Of a stretch of 64,000 nt of DNA, positions 1-11,873 are shown in pieces. The DNA is from Flaveria trinervia. Its lineage: Eukaryota; Streptophyta; Magnoliopsida; Asterales; Asteraceae. Each line of letters opens with the position of its first letter. The first letter of the stretch is position 1. The notes under the pieces are model-generated. The model did no database searches. It worked only from the letters and a program-made list of their open reading frames with translations, and had not been told where the DNA came from. Both the position numbers and the translations under genes were made by a program. Where the stretch lies: NCBI GenBank assembly GCA_025506515.1, contig CM046454.1:59135313-59199312 (forward strand). Reading direction: 5' to 3'.

Positions 1-837
1 TACAGTTGATATTCAAAGTAAGAGAAAACGATTATAGAAAGAATTCTACAAATCAAATATTTCATTCAATACGCGCTTTCGTGGTTGCAAAATGTCACAT
101 TTACAATCAAGTCAATCATCCCTTATATAAGAACGTCGAGGTGGAACATTCCTTATATAGGAGATGTGATGTTTGCTGTTGTCATTTGATAGTGACATCT
201 AACAGAATTATTAAGACTACTGAAAGTTAACACAACTACTGAAGATGTCAGAACAGCTGACATCTTCTTACAAAAATACTAAGTGTTAACTATCACTACA
301 ACTACTGAAAAGAAACTACTGAAACTACAACAACTGAAGAACATGCTCTTCAGTCGTTTTACAGATGCTGAAACATAAAAGAAAACTACTGAAAGGAAAC
401 CATCACAAAACTAAAGAATGCTTCTTCAGCTATTGTAACAAACTTTGAAGGCTTCAGTACTTGTACTTGAACTTCAGCTGTTGTCATCAGCTGATGTCTT
501 CAGTATTTGTACTTCAGCTGTTGATCTTCAGTACTTTGTTCTTCAGATGTTGATCTTCAGACTTGGTCTTTAGCTGTTGAAGTCTTCAGTACTTTAGTCT
601 TCAGCTGTTGAAGTCTTCAGTACTTTAGTCTTCAGCTGTTGATCTTCAGACTTTGGTCTTCAGCTGTTGATCTTCAGACTTTGGTCTTCAGCTGTTGAAG
701 TCTTCAGTACTTTAGTCTTCAGCTGTTGAAGTCTTCAGACTTTGTCAAATAGCTAATCAAGTCTTCAGCAGTTGTTGTGATGTCTGTAGGACTTAGAGGT
801 TTTTCTGATCAGGCTCATTGGTTCTTTTGGTCCAACA
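1..837 (-). repeat. Element B 3' LTR, truncated by the window start
   Basis: It matches 23895-24715 closely; both begin on the minus strand with TGTTGGACC. About 70 bp of the far end lie outside the window. On the minus strand, two TATATAAG-type boxes occur close together (near 123-131 and 155-163). Between about 470 and 760 are short tandem units built from CTTCAGCTGTTGA and CTTCAGACTTTGGT words, which create spurious open frames. Confidence 0.92.
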
Positions 838-852
838 AACTCCCCCTGAACC
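838..852 (-). other. Element B polypurine tract
   Basis: On the minus strand this reads GGTTCAGGGGGAGTT directly before the LTR start TGTTGG. It is the plus-strand primer site for reverse transcription. The same string precedes the 3' LTRs of A (15393) and C (38184). Bases 853-1057 are the untranslated stretch between the third-ORF stop and this tract; I see no gene there. Confidence 0.88.
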
Positions 853-1057
853 AATGCAGCCAAAACCTCTAAATTTATTGAAGATGTCCCACTTATTATG
901 GCAGAAAGATTTGGTCTTTTTGTCTATTAGATCAGCTCAGAAGTGACCCATGTAAGCACAGGCCTGGGATGAAGTCTCAATGATCTGTTTGGCAAAGGAT
1001 GAATGGGAACTCTGTCTTGGGGAACTGGACATAGAGCTGTTACCCCATCCATGAGAT

Positions 1058-3776
1058 CTACTTCCCAACAGTGAGTCTGTATGACTCCCTTGTATAGGCC
1101 TCAAGGAAGGTTATCTGTTCCTCCATGGTAAGCTCTTCAGCTCCTCCTTCAAAAAGTGATTCTGGCCCATAATATTCAGATAGGTATTTGACCTGTTTCC
1201 TATTTTTGAGTTCCATAGTTGTTATTACTCTATAAGCAAATTCATCTGGGTGATTACCCTCTAAGAACAACTGGAGCCATTCTTTCTAACTTGCTCAAGC
1301 CTCTTATATACTAACCCCTTTTTCACCATTTTATTTTCCAGCATCTTTTGTGGGGTCAGGTTAGCTTTATAGGCTTTCTTGAAGTCATCTAGGATTTCCC
1401 AGGGTGATACTACAAAGACCAGTGAGATCACTTCATCTACAATCTTCTTCACTTGGCCAATGTATCTCTGTGGAATGTTTTTCTTATGAATCCTATGAGA
1501 CACCTGGGATCAGACCAAATCCTCACTCTCTCCTTTTGATATAGAAATGTATGTTTAAGAGTGTATAATCTGAGAGCGTGCTTCTTTATGTTGATGATTG
1601 AAGATGTGGCAGCATATGCTTTGTCAACTCTCCTCAACAATTCCTCATCATGTTGTTTATGAAGCTCTTCTTCTTCTAGCTTCACTTCACAATTTGTCTT
1701 TGAGTTTCAAGAGTAATTGTTGGGAGGTGACTTGTGGCCTTAGGCAATTGTATAATAGTGAGATTGGCAGCCTATCTTCATCTTCATCATTATCTTTTTT
1801 CTTCTTCTAGCCTCAGTACCCTTCTCTTCCTCTTCTGGGGTACATCATCGGCTATTGGTTTTGAGGGTAAGGGAGTTGGTTTGGTGGGTTGTGGTGGTTT
1901 TTGGGGTAAAGGTATTGTTTTAGTGGGTTTTGGTGTGGGATTTTGACAGGCTGTTCTAGCATTTTGGATGTGAGTTCGGCTTTAGATTGCTTGACTAGTT
2001 CAGTCCTGCTCCCAGCACCAGCTTCGTTTAAGGCTTCAATAACCAATCCTTTGTGTATACTTCAGATGAACAGATCTTGGTGGTTATTGCCAAGATGCTG
2101 TCCCTGGACCATGCCTTGATTTCAATCAATGATCTACCAAGATACTTCGCTATGAACCTGATCATGATTTCTAGCCTTTCCCTCACATCAACACATCATA
2201 ACTTGCCCATCTAGCTTGGATTTCTTCAATCTCTAGTCTTCTGATTTCTGAGTCAAGTTTTTCAGTGTCGTGACCTTGCCTAACAACTGATCAATGATGT
2301 TATCCATTGATCGGCTGTGTTCGGCATCAGCCTTCTTCACCATTGTCTCCAAGTCAGTCTCCTTTTTCTTCCTTTTTGTATGTGACATGAAAGTCTTTAG
2401 TACTTTCAGTCACTTTCTCCATGTCAGCATCCTTCACCTTCTCCTTCTCAGTTTCTTTCCTATCTGCAATCCTCTTCCTTTTTGCTTTCACTGACTGAAT
2501 CTCCCCCTTTTTGGTTGCATTGGTTGCAAGGGGTTGATTGTCAGAAAGCCTTTTGCTCACAGCATCCTCTATCAAGGGTTGTATAACCGAGGGAAGCCTC
2601 TCATCAGGGTTTTAAGCACATATCAATGATAGTTGATGTGATGAGAGGTAAGGAATGTTGAAAGATAGCAGCTATTTGCTCAGGGGGTTTTCCCTGAGAA
2701 ATAGTACCAGAGCAGAGGCAGGTGGCTGAGTGTTTTGGAGTGGCTCTGTGTATGGGAGACCTTCAGAGGAAGGTGCCATCTGTGGGTTTTGAGGGGTAGA
2801 TGACCTTTGATCCTGAGAAATTTTGGCAAGCAACTCTTTGAGTCTGCTCACCTCATCCTCGAGGATGGTGTTTTGGGCTAAAACATCATAAAAGAAGCCC
2901 AGGTCATCATCAGTGTTTACTAAATCACCTGACCTCCTGATAGACTCAGGATGAACATGCTCTGAGTGTAGATCAGTAGTAGCATGTGCCCCTTGGTCAT
3001 GGTACTGGGGACTTCCTACCTTAGGACCATGTCCTTCATCGGCAGTTGCCTCTAGTGAGGTCTTATGGATAGTACCAATCATCTGCATTTGCATTTGCTG
3101 AAGCAGGAGAAGTGGCAGCCTCACCAGAAATTCGAATCTCCGTTTCTACACTTGGAGATTGAATGTGGTAACCCCTATGCTGTGGGGTGTCAAAAGCACT
3201 TTGTCCTCCCTCTCAATGGTTGAGGTCATCCCAGTTTTGATTGGTATCTGGGGAGGAGGTGAGGAATGCAACTGAGTCAGCACTTTGGCAATTATGATGG
3301 TAGGACTTTGGGGGGCGGTTGCAGTGGGAGAGGGTGTGAAGGCAGTATGCACCCGGGGAGAGTGGTGCGTTTCAATGGCAACCTCCTCAAGTGAGGAAGG
3401 TTCCAGATGTATAGGTGCCCCAGAGGTGGTTGCTACAGGCTCCTGTTGAGAGGAAACCTGAGCGGTTGAGGGTGAGTGAGTACATCTATCTACTGGGGGT
3501 TATGACCAGTAGATATCACCTACGTTTGTGTTGCAGGGGCATCCTCAGGGGACTCATTTCCCTGAGTAGCCTTTTTGGCTTTCTTGTGTTTGGGTTTGGT
3601 GGGGACAATGGATTTGGAGGTGGTGGCTGTGGGTTCCAGCTGCGTGGGTTTTCGTAGTTTGGCATCCAGTTTGAGTGACTGGTCTGAGTTGTGCCTGGAG
3701 TATACTTCAGGCAATACAGCCGTGGCAGGGACTCCAAGGCCAACAAGTCCCTCAGCTTTCAGCTGGTTACTATAAG
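1058..3776 (-). pseudogene. Element B third ORF, distal part (after the A insertion)
   Basis: This is the middle and C-terminal part of the extra ORF found after pol. The C-terminal domain (frames 1058-1270, 1261-1503 and 1449-1685) parallels 14549-15193 in A: residues such as HPDEFAYR, ELKNRKQVKYLSE, TMEEQITFLEAYTRESYR and the terminal GK before the stop are shared. The middle (2672-3352) is Pro/Ser/Thr-rich, with a short heptad stretch (NTILEDEVSRLKELLAKIS) suggesting a coiled coil. Several frame breaks separate the pieces, so no intact protein is predicted. In Sireviruses this position is called the envelope-like ORF; I see no signal peptide or membrane segment to support an envelope role. 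Confidence 0.75.
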
Positions 3777-4645
3777 TGTTGGACCAAAAGGACCAATTAG
3801 CCGGATCAGAAAAACCTTAAGTCCCACAGACGTCACAACAACTGCTGAAGTCCACAACAGCTGAAGACAAGTACTGAAGACAGTCTGAAGACAAGTGCTG
3901 AAGACAAAGTCTGAAGACAAGTGCTGAAGACAAGTGCTGAAGACAAAGTCTGAAGACAAGTGCTGAAGACAAAGTCTGAACACAAGTGCTGAAGACAAAG
4001 TCTGAAGACACAAGTGCTGAAGACAAAGTCTGAAGACACAAGTGCTGAAGACAAAGTCTGAAAAACAAGTGCTGAAGACAAGTCTGAAGACACAAGTGCT
4101 GAAGACAAAGTCTGAAGACACAAGTGCTGAAGACCAAGTATCAGACGTGTCACAACAGCTGAAGAGGTCTTCTTCAGTAGTTGTGATGGTTTTCTTCAGT
4201 AGTTTTATGTTTTTCTTTTCAGTAGTTTTGTAAAAACGACTGAAGAGCTTGTTCTTCAGTCGTTGTAGTTTCAGTAGTTCGTATCAGTAGTTTTATGTTT
4301 TGTACTTAGCACTCTGATATGTTCTCAGTAGTTGTGAACATTCAGTAGTTTGTTAAGTTTTAGTTATTTTGTAATAAATCTGCCAGATGTCACTATCCCG
4401 TGATATCAGCAGTGATTGCACTCTATATAAGGAGTGTCAACCTATTTGTAATTGATGAATGATTGAGCAGAAACATTTGATATTATTGAAACATTCCTTT
4501 TCACAGAAATATATTCTCTCGTTACAACCGTATTTGTTCTTAATGCATACGAATATCAAATTCTTGCTATAATTTGTCTAATTCTTGTTCTTATTCTGCT
4601 GCGTTACACTCTAATCCATCAAACTTGAGATCACTGATCCTGTCA
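3777..4645 (+). repeat. Element A 5' LTR
   Basis: It begins TGTTGGACCAAAAGG and ends GATCCTGTCA, two bases before the primer site. A TATATAAG box at 4424-4431, inside CACTCTATATAAGGAG, is the likely transcription start region of the element. It is the counterpart of 15408-16320. Confidence 0.93.
3857..4137 (+). repeat. LTR-internal minisatellite (GAAGACAAAGTCT / AAGTGCT units)
   Basis: About a dozen degenerate copies of a 22-27-bp unit made of CTGAAGACAAAGT and CTGAAGACACAAGTG words. Copy number differs from the sister LTR (15497-15813), accounting for most of the 44-bp LTR length difference. Antisense frames across it read as Leu/Ser/Cys/Phe repeats with no biological meaning. Confidence 0.88.
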
Positions 4646-4647
4646 AA

Positions 4648-4663
4648 TGGTATCAGAGCAGGT
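4648..4663 (+). other. Element A primer binding site (tRNA-Met)
   Basis: TGGTATCAGAGCAGGT lies two bases after the 5' LTR. It is complementary to the 3' end of plant initiator tRNA-Met, the usual Sirevirus primer. Bases 4664-4873 are the untranslated leader. Confidence 0.93.
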
Positions 4664-4873
4664 AATCATTGATCGATCTAATAATTGATCATTGAACTGC
4701 TATCCAAGATCCAAGTTTGATTGAATTAGCATTTTTGCAAGAAACGGTTATAGAGATTGAATTTTCTATGTTTTTGGTCATTCATCCTGAGATTTATTCT
4801 TGGTTTTCATTGAGTCTGTTGTGGTCTGTGTAAAATCTTTTAAAAGCTTGAATTAAATTGTATTGGACCTAAA

Positions 4874-7749
4874 ATGACTACTCCTTCCAATGATCCTCAT
4901 AATACTGGTCCTCAACCAAGCCTCCAATGCTGGTTAGGAGTGAGTATAACATATGGCAACGACGAATGCTCATCACTGTCTGTTAATAGCTCAGGTTGTT
5001 GGACATCAGTGGTACATGGTCCACACAAGCCTGTGGTGAATAACCCGGAAACCAATCAAATGGTTCCGAAGAGGAGGGAGCAATACTCAGATGAGGATAA
5101 GAAATTGTTTGAGATTGATGCAAAAGCCCATGGAATTCTGGCCATGGCACTGCCCAATGAAATCTATTCTGGGCTAATGCATTATGAAACTGCCCATGAC
5201 TCTGGAATGCCTGAAAGAACAATTTGGGGGAACAGATGAGGTCTTGGCAAATAATAGAGAAATCCTTGCCCAACAATATGAGACATTCTCTCATAGGAAG
5301 GGTGAGACACTGACTCAACAGTTTGAGCGGTTCTCTTGTTTGATCTCTGAATTAAAAATGGTCAAACATGAGTACACAAATAGCCAGATGAATAACAGAT
5401 TTCTCAGATCACTGCCTGAGATGGGACACATATACTATTGTCCTACGCTCCAGTGCAAATTTGGACAAACTATCTCTCACCCAACTCCATGGGAAATTGC
5501 TCACATTTGAGAGAGAGATAGAACAGAAACGAAACTGTCATCATCTGGAAAGCTCACTGATGATTTTGTACCAGGAAACACTGCCTTGGTAAGTCATGAG
5601 TCAGAGTATGCAGGATCAGAATGCCACTATGATGAGCATATTGATTTCACCTCAAACAATTATAATCATGCCTTTGTGAGTGTTGATTGTCATTCTGGTA
5701 ATAATAGTGACAATCTATGCTTTATCATGGATGATTTGAAGGGCATGGCTGATGATGATTTAGAAGAGATGGATATTTTGAGCAAAATGGCCTTGATCGA
5801 TATCAGATCTCAGAAATTCTACAAGAGAACTGGCAGGAAATCTCCTGGACTCTCTGACAAAACCAAAGTCGGTTTTGACAAAAGCAAGTTGAAGTGTCAC
5901 AAATGCCACAGGCTTGGACACTTTGCAAGAGAGTGTAGATCAACTGGATCTAACACTTCTGCACCCTTTTTGACTTTTCCAAATAATAATTTACAATCCA
6001 AAGGGCAACATTCTGTTGGTTCTAGTCATCCATCACACCCTCAATCTCCTGCATTTTGGTCCTCAGGGTCAAATGCCATATCCTTATCCATGCTATTATA
6101 TGCCACAGTCAAATCAAGTTCAAGCTCCTATAGTACCACAATCTCATGCACTACCAGAACCTCAACCATCTCCATCTCAATCACAACCTCATCACAGCTT
6201 CTTCACACCTGGAGTCGTGACTGGAGTAGCTTACCTGATAACTTGTCTGGTCACACTGAGCAATACTATGCTGGTGCTAGTCAACATGGTGGTGAAACCC
6301 TTTTGGAAATCTTGCTCTCATGGCCTGGAGTCTACTGAGGGTTCCTGTTCAAATGCATCATCTTCACAGGTAAATTAGGTATCTTCAGAGGCTAAAGCCA
6401 AGTATGTTCTGAATCATGCATAGCTGCCTTTGTCTCTATTAGAGAGGCAAATGTAGCATTAATAAATCAAAAACTTGAGTTTGAGAAAACCATTTTCAAA
6501 AGAAAAGCTGAGTATGGAGTCTGCTCTTAACAGTAAAAGTGATGAGATTTATAAGCTTAAATGCCAATTAAATGATGAAAAGGCCAAGCTAGAGGTTATT
6601 CTGGAAGACCACAGGAGTCTCAAGAAAAACTTGTAGTGACCAAGTTGAGTGTGAACGGGGGTCTCATCATGCAAGGGATTCGAAATGCTTCTTAGCAAGC
6701 AAACTGCTTCAAATGTGAAGTTTGGCATTGGTTACAACCATACTGCTCCACCAACAGACTTTACTCCTAACTCCATAGTTAAGTCTGAAAGTGAAAGTAA
6801 TCTCCAAACCACATTATCGTGTGAGTCATTCTCCAATGATAATCTAAGATCAGAGAATGAAACCAGTGTTAAGATCTCAACAAATAAATTGACTGATGGT
6901 CTAACTACTGAGACTCATATGAAGCTGAGTACTTCAGATGTTGTTCCTCAATGTACCCCAAGTACTGAAAGAGACCCAACATCTGAAAAACATTTCAAAT
7001 CAGTTGAAATACAAGGACTAACAACTGCTGAGGAATCCATCAAACAGTCTATTAGGACGGATGGAAAAAGGTTGAATTTCCAGTCTTCAGCTGTTACAAA
7101 TCCTTTAGTACCTAGTCCTGATAGGAGGAAAGTACTGAAGATCACACCTTCAGTAGTTTCCACTTCAGCAGTAAGATGTCCAAGATGAAGAATAAACCAT
7201 GTGAAATTTGTGGTAAATTCAATCATCTATCTGATGAATGTTGGTACAAAAAGGTTTAAAGCTCCAAAGGGATGAGCTCATTAAACTAGAAATAAATAAA
7301 ATGAAAACTGTTTGAGACCAAGTTTGTACCATAATCATCTCAACCTGATAAACCCAAGGCCTTACCCAAATCCACTAAGAAGGATACGGTTTATGAGAAG
7401 ACAGCTGATATTGTTCCTCATGATAAACATAAGACTAAGTCTGTGAAATCTAAGGAAAATGGTGGCTCACAGGAACTCATCAAAAACAAGCTCTGGAGTG
7501 TCAAATGAACTGAAAGCTCGAGCTTCAAATCAGACACAACTTGTTATGATGGTTCAGCATCTGTTGGGGAGAGTTAACCAACTTGAACCCACTGTGACCA
7601 AACCACTGGAGAGGAATTCCAGGTCCAAATCTATTTTAGCACCACTCCATCTTCATCAGCTGTTAATCATGAGAAAACCAGCTATGGTTAAATCTGTTGA
7701 TAAAGTCAGTCCCAAAACCAAAAAGGTTTGGGTCTCCAAAGCTAACTAG
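4874..7749 (+). pseudogene. Element A gag (two zinc knuckles), frame-broken
   Basis: The start MTTPSNDPHNTG matches B's gag start at 23594. The capsid-like part (4874-5510) has the Copia gag words ALPNEIYSGLMHYETAHD and QQYETFSHRKGETLTQQFE. A first CCHC knuckle (CHKCHRLGHFAREC) is near 5897-5938. A coiled-coil-like stretch and a Ser/Thr linker follow. A second CCHC knuckle (CEICGKFNHLSDEC) is near 7200-7241. The product would package RNA into virus-like particles. Reading-frame shifts occur near 5215, 5515 and 6350 and again around the linker, so the copy is dead. It ends with WVSKAN and a TAG at 7747-7749. Confidence 0.85.
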
Positions 7750-7767
7750 TTTCTTATGATTGTGCAG
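7742..7767 (+). promoter_or_regulatory. Possible 3' splice site over the gag stop codon (A)
   Basis: CTAAC (7742-7746), a U-rich tract and TGTGCAG (7761-7767) stand in branchpoint-to-acceptor order with about 22 nt spacing. The gag stop TAG overlaps the branchpoint-like word. The same order recurs at the gag-pol border of B (near 20716-20738) and D (59166-59190). It could generate a pol-only RNA; simple stop readthrough is the alternative, because in A gag and protease are in the same frame across the stop. Confidence 0.4.
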
Positions 7768-7769
7768 GG

Positions 7770-10700
7770 TTCTTCAACATGCCAAAGAAGCATCTGGTAT
7801 GTGGACAATGGAGGATCCATGCACATGACTGGGAGCAACTCTCTTCTTCATGATTACTCTCAGGAAAGAAGGGAATTGTCTCTTTGGAAATGATGCTAAA
7901 GGTTACATCATTGGAAAGGGATTTGTGTCTAATGGTTATTAGATTTGATGATGTCAACCATGTGGAGAATCTCAATACAATCTGTTGAGTGTCAGTCAGA
8001 TGTGTTGACAAAGGACATGTTGCTCTTTTCACAAGCCAGAACTGTAGGATTCTGTCTTCCAAGGTTCTGAGCCTGATTGACAAAGTACTGGATGATAATA
8101 CTCTCCTAAAGGCCAACAGGATAGGAAGAGTATATGCCTTGGATCTGTCAAAGAAAATTGAGTTAAGAGGCCATCCATGCTTGTTCTCCAAGGCCTCTCT
8201 CCAAGAATCTAAACTGTGGCATAGAAGGCTGGGTCATGTTAATCTAAAAACATGAATCAGCTGATCCACAAGAGTTTAGTGAGAGGTCTTCCAATAAAGG
8301 AGTTCAATTGTGATCAAATCTGCACTGCATGCTTAAAAGGGAAACAACATAAAGTTACATTCCCAACCATAGAAGAATCCAAGTCTAATGCCTTCTTACA
8401 ACTACTGCACATGGATCTTTTTGGTCCTGTGAAGGTATGAGTATGGCAAAGAAGAAATATTGTCTGGTAATTGTGGATGATTACTCTAGATATGCATGGA
8501 CCTTCTTCTTGCATTCAAAGGATGAGGCTGCTTAATCCATTATGAACTTTGTGTTACATGTTGAGAAGCAGTATTCCCTACCAGTTAAGTGTGTGTGGAG
8601 ACAATGGTATTGAATTCAGAAACCACACTCTTGATGAGTTTTACTTGTCAAAGGGAATCAAGAGGCAGTATAGCATCCCAAGGACTCCAGAGCAAATGGA
8701 GTAGTGGAGAGAAAGAAAGGACCCTCATTGAAGCTGCAAGGTCCATGTTGGCTGATTCTGGTCTGCCACTGACTTTTTGGGCTGAAGCTGTCAATACAGC
8801 TTGCTATGTACAAATAGAGTTCTAGTAAATCAGAGGTTGATGAAGACACCATATGAAGTTCTTCATTATTTGCCCCTTTGATTTCATTCTTTAGAGCATT
8901 TGGGTGTCCCTGTTACATTCTCAACACAAAGGATCAACTCCAAAAGTTTGATTCTAAGGTGGATGCAGGCTTATAGAGTATTCAACTGTCGGACAAAGAT
9001 AGTTGAAGAAACCTTGCATGTGAAGTTCAATGAATCCCCTAAGGATACAATTCCACAAAACCCTGTGGGGTTGTTTGATCTGGACATTCTGCAATATGTT
9101 CCTTATCAACCACCTGCTGTTGCAGATCATATGAATCCATCATCTTCTATAGCTAGTCATCCATCTGGTGCTACTGATGATGATGATGATATCAGTAATC
9201 ACCTTTTCAAGTTTAGTGATCAACTGCCTGATTCAGCTAGACCTGATGTTCATGTAGCTTCAGTAGCACAATCCACAACAAATGCTGATGAGATTTCTAC
9301 AACTTCAACTTCCTTGAATTACCATCTACTGATTGGTTTCAAGGAAATGCTTCACCATCACCATTTGTTGCTGTTGAGCCTGCTACAAACACTTGCACTG
9401 ATCTTATTGTGTACCAAGATCTAAAGAATCACCCTATGTCTCAAATCATTGGTGATATTAATGCTGGGTTTCAACAAGAAGTCAATTGTCAAATTTCTGC
9501 TTCTATGCTCTCTTCATTAGTCAGCAAGAGCCAAAGAACTATCACATTGCTTTAAGGGACAATGGATGGGTTGAAGCCATGCAGCTTGAGCTTCTTCAGT
9601 TCAAGAAACATCAAGTGTGGGAACTGGTTCCTCTACCTCTAGGTAAGTGTGCAATAGGCACTAAATGGGTGTTTAGGAACAAAACTGATGACAATGGGCT
9701 TATTGTTAAGAACAAGTCCAGACTAGTTGTACAGGGGTTTTCACAAGAGGAAGGTATTGATTATAATGAACCTTTTCCCCTGTAGCCAGACTGGAAGCAA
9801 TTCGATTGTTTTTAGCTTATGCTGCTTATCAAACCTTAAAGTTTTTCAAATGGATGTCAAAAGTGCATTTTTGTATGGGAAAATTAAAGAAGAGGTTTAT
9901 GTATGTCAACCACCAGGTTTTGAGGACAATAAACATCCTAATTGGGTGTATAAGCTTGATAAGGCTCTCTATGGGTTGAAACAAGCTCCTAGAGCCTGGT
10001 ATGAGACATTATCAAACTTTCTTTTGGAAAATAATTTCACAGAGGCTCCATAGATAAGACTTTATTCATTAAGAAAGCTGGGCAGCATAATCTACTTGTT
10101 CAAATTTATGTAGATGATATTATTTTTGCATCCTCTGATCCACAGTTGTGTGATGCCTTTACAAAGTTGATGCAACAGAAGTTTGAAATGAGTGCCATGG
10201 AGAATTACAGTTCTTTCTGGGTTTGCAAATCAAACAAAAGGCTGATGGAATTTTCATTCATCAGTCCAAATACACAAAAGATCTTTTGGAAAAGTTTGAT
10301 TTCAAAAGTGTAAGCCCTGTTCTACTCCCATGTGCAACACCACACAACTGGATACAGATCACAAAGGTAAAGTGGTTGATGACACTTTATAGATGTGATT
10401 GGGTCCTTGATGTAATTATAGCTTCTAGACCAGATATTATGTTTGCTACATGTGTTTGTGCTAGATTTCAGGCTGCACCTAAGGAGTCTCATTTGATTGC
10501 AGTCAAGAGGATCTTAGATATCTGCAAGGCACTCCATCTCTAGGTTTATGGTATTCTACTAGACATTCTGGTAAATTCGTTGCTTTTTTTCTGATAGTGA
10601 CTATGCAGGGTGTAAGTTGACAAGAAAGTCCACTTCTGGAGGATGCCAATTCTTAGGCAACTGCTTGATTTCTTGACAGAGTAAGAAGCAGACCTCAGTT

Positions 10701-11043
10701 GCTACATCAACTGCTGAAGCAGAGTACATTGCTGCTGCAAGCTGTACATCTCAGGTACTCTGGCTTCAAAACCAATTATGGATTATGGCATAACAGAGAC
10801 TAGACCCCATTGTTAATGGACAGCTCTTCAGCTCTTTGTATTGTCAAGAATCCTGTCCAGCACTCTAGGACTAAACATATTGAAATCAGACACCATTTTA
10901 TTAGAGATTGTTTTGAAAAAGGTCTGATTGATCCAAAATTTGTTCCTAGTGCTGATGAGCTTGCAGACATTTTCACTAAGCCCATGGATAGCACAACTTT
11001 CCAAAACCTAGTGTTAAGGCTTGGTATGCTGCAGCTAGAATAA
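7770..11043 (+). pseudogene. Element A pol: protease, integrase, reverse transcriptase, RNase H (frame-broken)
   Basis: The protease motif WYVDNGGSMHMTG is at 7795; the usual D-S-G is D-N-G here. Integrase zinc H-H-C-C ligands lie in 8218-8345 (LWHRRLGH to CTACLKGK), followed by the catalytic-core markers HMDLFGPV (8410) and DNGIEF (near 8600). Reverse transcriptase spans 9486-10540 with GTKWVFRNK, FQMDVKSAFLYG, LYGLKQAPRAWYE and the catalytic YVDD near 10110. RNase H (10590-11043) has STAEAEYIAA, NPVQHSRTKHIEIRHHF and the end LVLRLGMLQLE. At least six frame shifts or stops are visible, so no functional polyprotein is expected. Its role would be reverse transcription and integration. Confidence 0.9.
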
Positions 11044-11339
11044 GTCAACTACTGATGATCTCAGCTCCCAAGTACTGATGATCATTAGTTTTATTGTCAT
11101 ATATATAGCTGAGTTATTTTCCCTCTGAAAGTTTTCTTTGAACTACTAGAGCTTAACTTCTCAGTACTCAAGTACTTTATTTGATAAAACAATTGATGTA
11201 GTTACAACAGCTGATGTAGCTACAACTACTGTTGTCAGAAATACAAATACGTACTGATGTCCTATGAAAAATCTGAAAACAGATGAAAACGTCTGATGAG
11301 TACGTGTTGAGGACAGTATGAACAGCTGAAAAGCAATGA

Positions 11340-11780
11340 ATTGATGACAACTAATGATGAGCCTTTTTCTCTTCAGTAGTTTCCCAACTGCTGTTTCTTT
11401 CTAAACACTGAAGCAAAACCATGTCTTCAGTAGTTTCACAACTACTGATGACTAACACCAAGTCTTCAGTTGTTTATAAAACTGATGGTAAAACCAAAGT
11501 CTTCAGTATTTCCAACTACTGATGACTAATCCCAAGTCCTCAGTTTTTCATCATCACCTGAAGTCAAAACTATCTTCAGTATTTTTATAACTGATGACTA
11601 AATCTGAGACTTCAGCTGTTTCAACATCTGACAGTTAAACCAAGTCTTCAGTTGTTTTATAACAACTGCTAATCACACCAATACGGTCAATCATCCAAAC
11701 CTCTGAAAGTTAATACCACGTCATCAGTATTTTCAACAACTGATGACTAACACCAAAACCTTCAGTCGTTTTCTAACCCT
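11340..11780 (+). repeat. Hairpin array between pol and the third ORF (A)
   Basis: About ten units each begin TCAG(T/C)... and fold back on ...(A)ACTGA. The best copy, at 11427, has arms TCAGTAGTT / AACTACTGA around four bases. Unit starts near 11427, 11466, 11503, 11540, 11576, 11612, 11648, 11724 and 11762 give a 36-39-bp period. Homologous arrays stand at the same place in B and C. Bases 11044-11339 carry looser copies of the same words and no gene. Confidence 0.8.
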
Positions 11781-11784
11781 ACCC

Positions 11785-11792
11785 TTTAAATA
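11785..11792 (+). promoter_or_regulatory. TATA-like box before the third ORF (A)
   Basis: TTTAAATA in the context ACCCTTTAAATACC lies 89 bp upstream of the third-ORF ATG and directly after the hairpin array. Equivalent positions hold TATATAA in C (34547) and CTATAGATA in B. Confidence 0.45.
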
Positions 11793-11873
11793 CCTTATCC
11801 CACCTTCAGAGTTTTTCCTGTCTTCTCTTCTCAAACCTAACGTTCAAAAAAACTCTGTAACTTCTCTTCATCA

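Noticed and set aside
3759..4153. Antisense frames rich in Leu, Cys, Ser, Phe and Gln, also at 15396-15828
   Set aside because: They are the reverse reading of the LTR minisatellite; length follows repeat copy number.
4648..4663. tRNA gene suggested by the tRNA-Met match (also 23805, 47014, 56386)
   Set aside because: Only 12-16 bases match the tRNA 3' end next to an LTR; these are primer sites. No cloverleaf-forming sequence seen.
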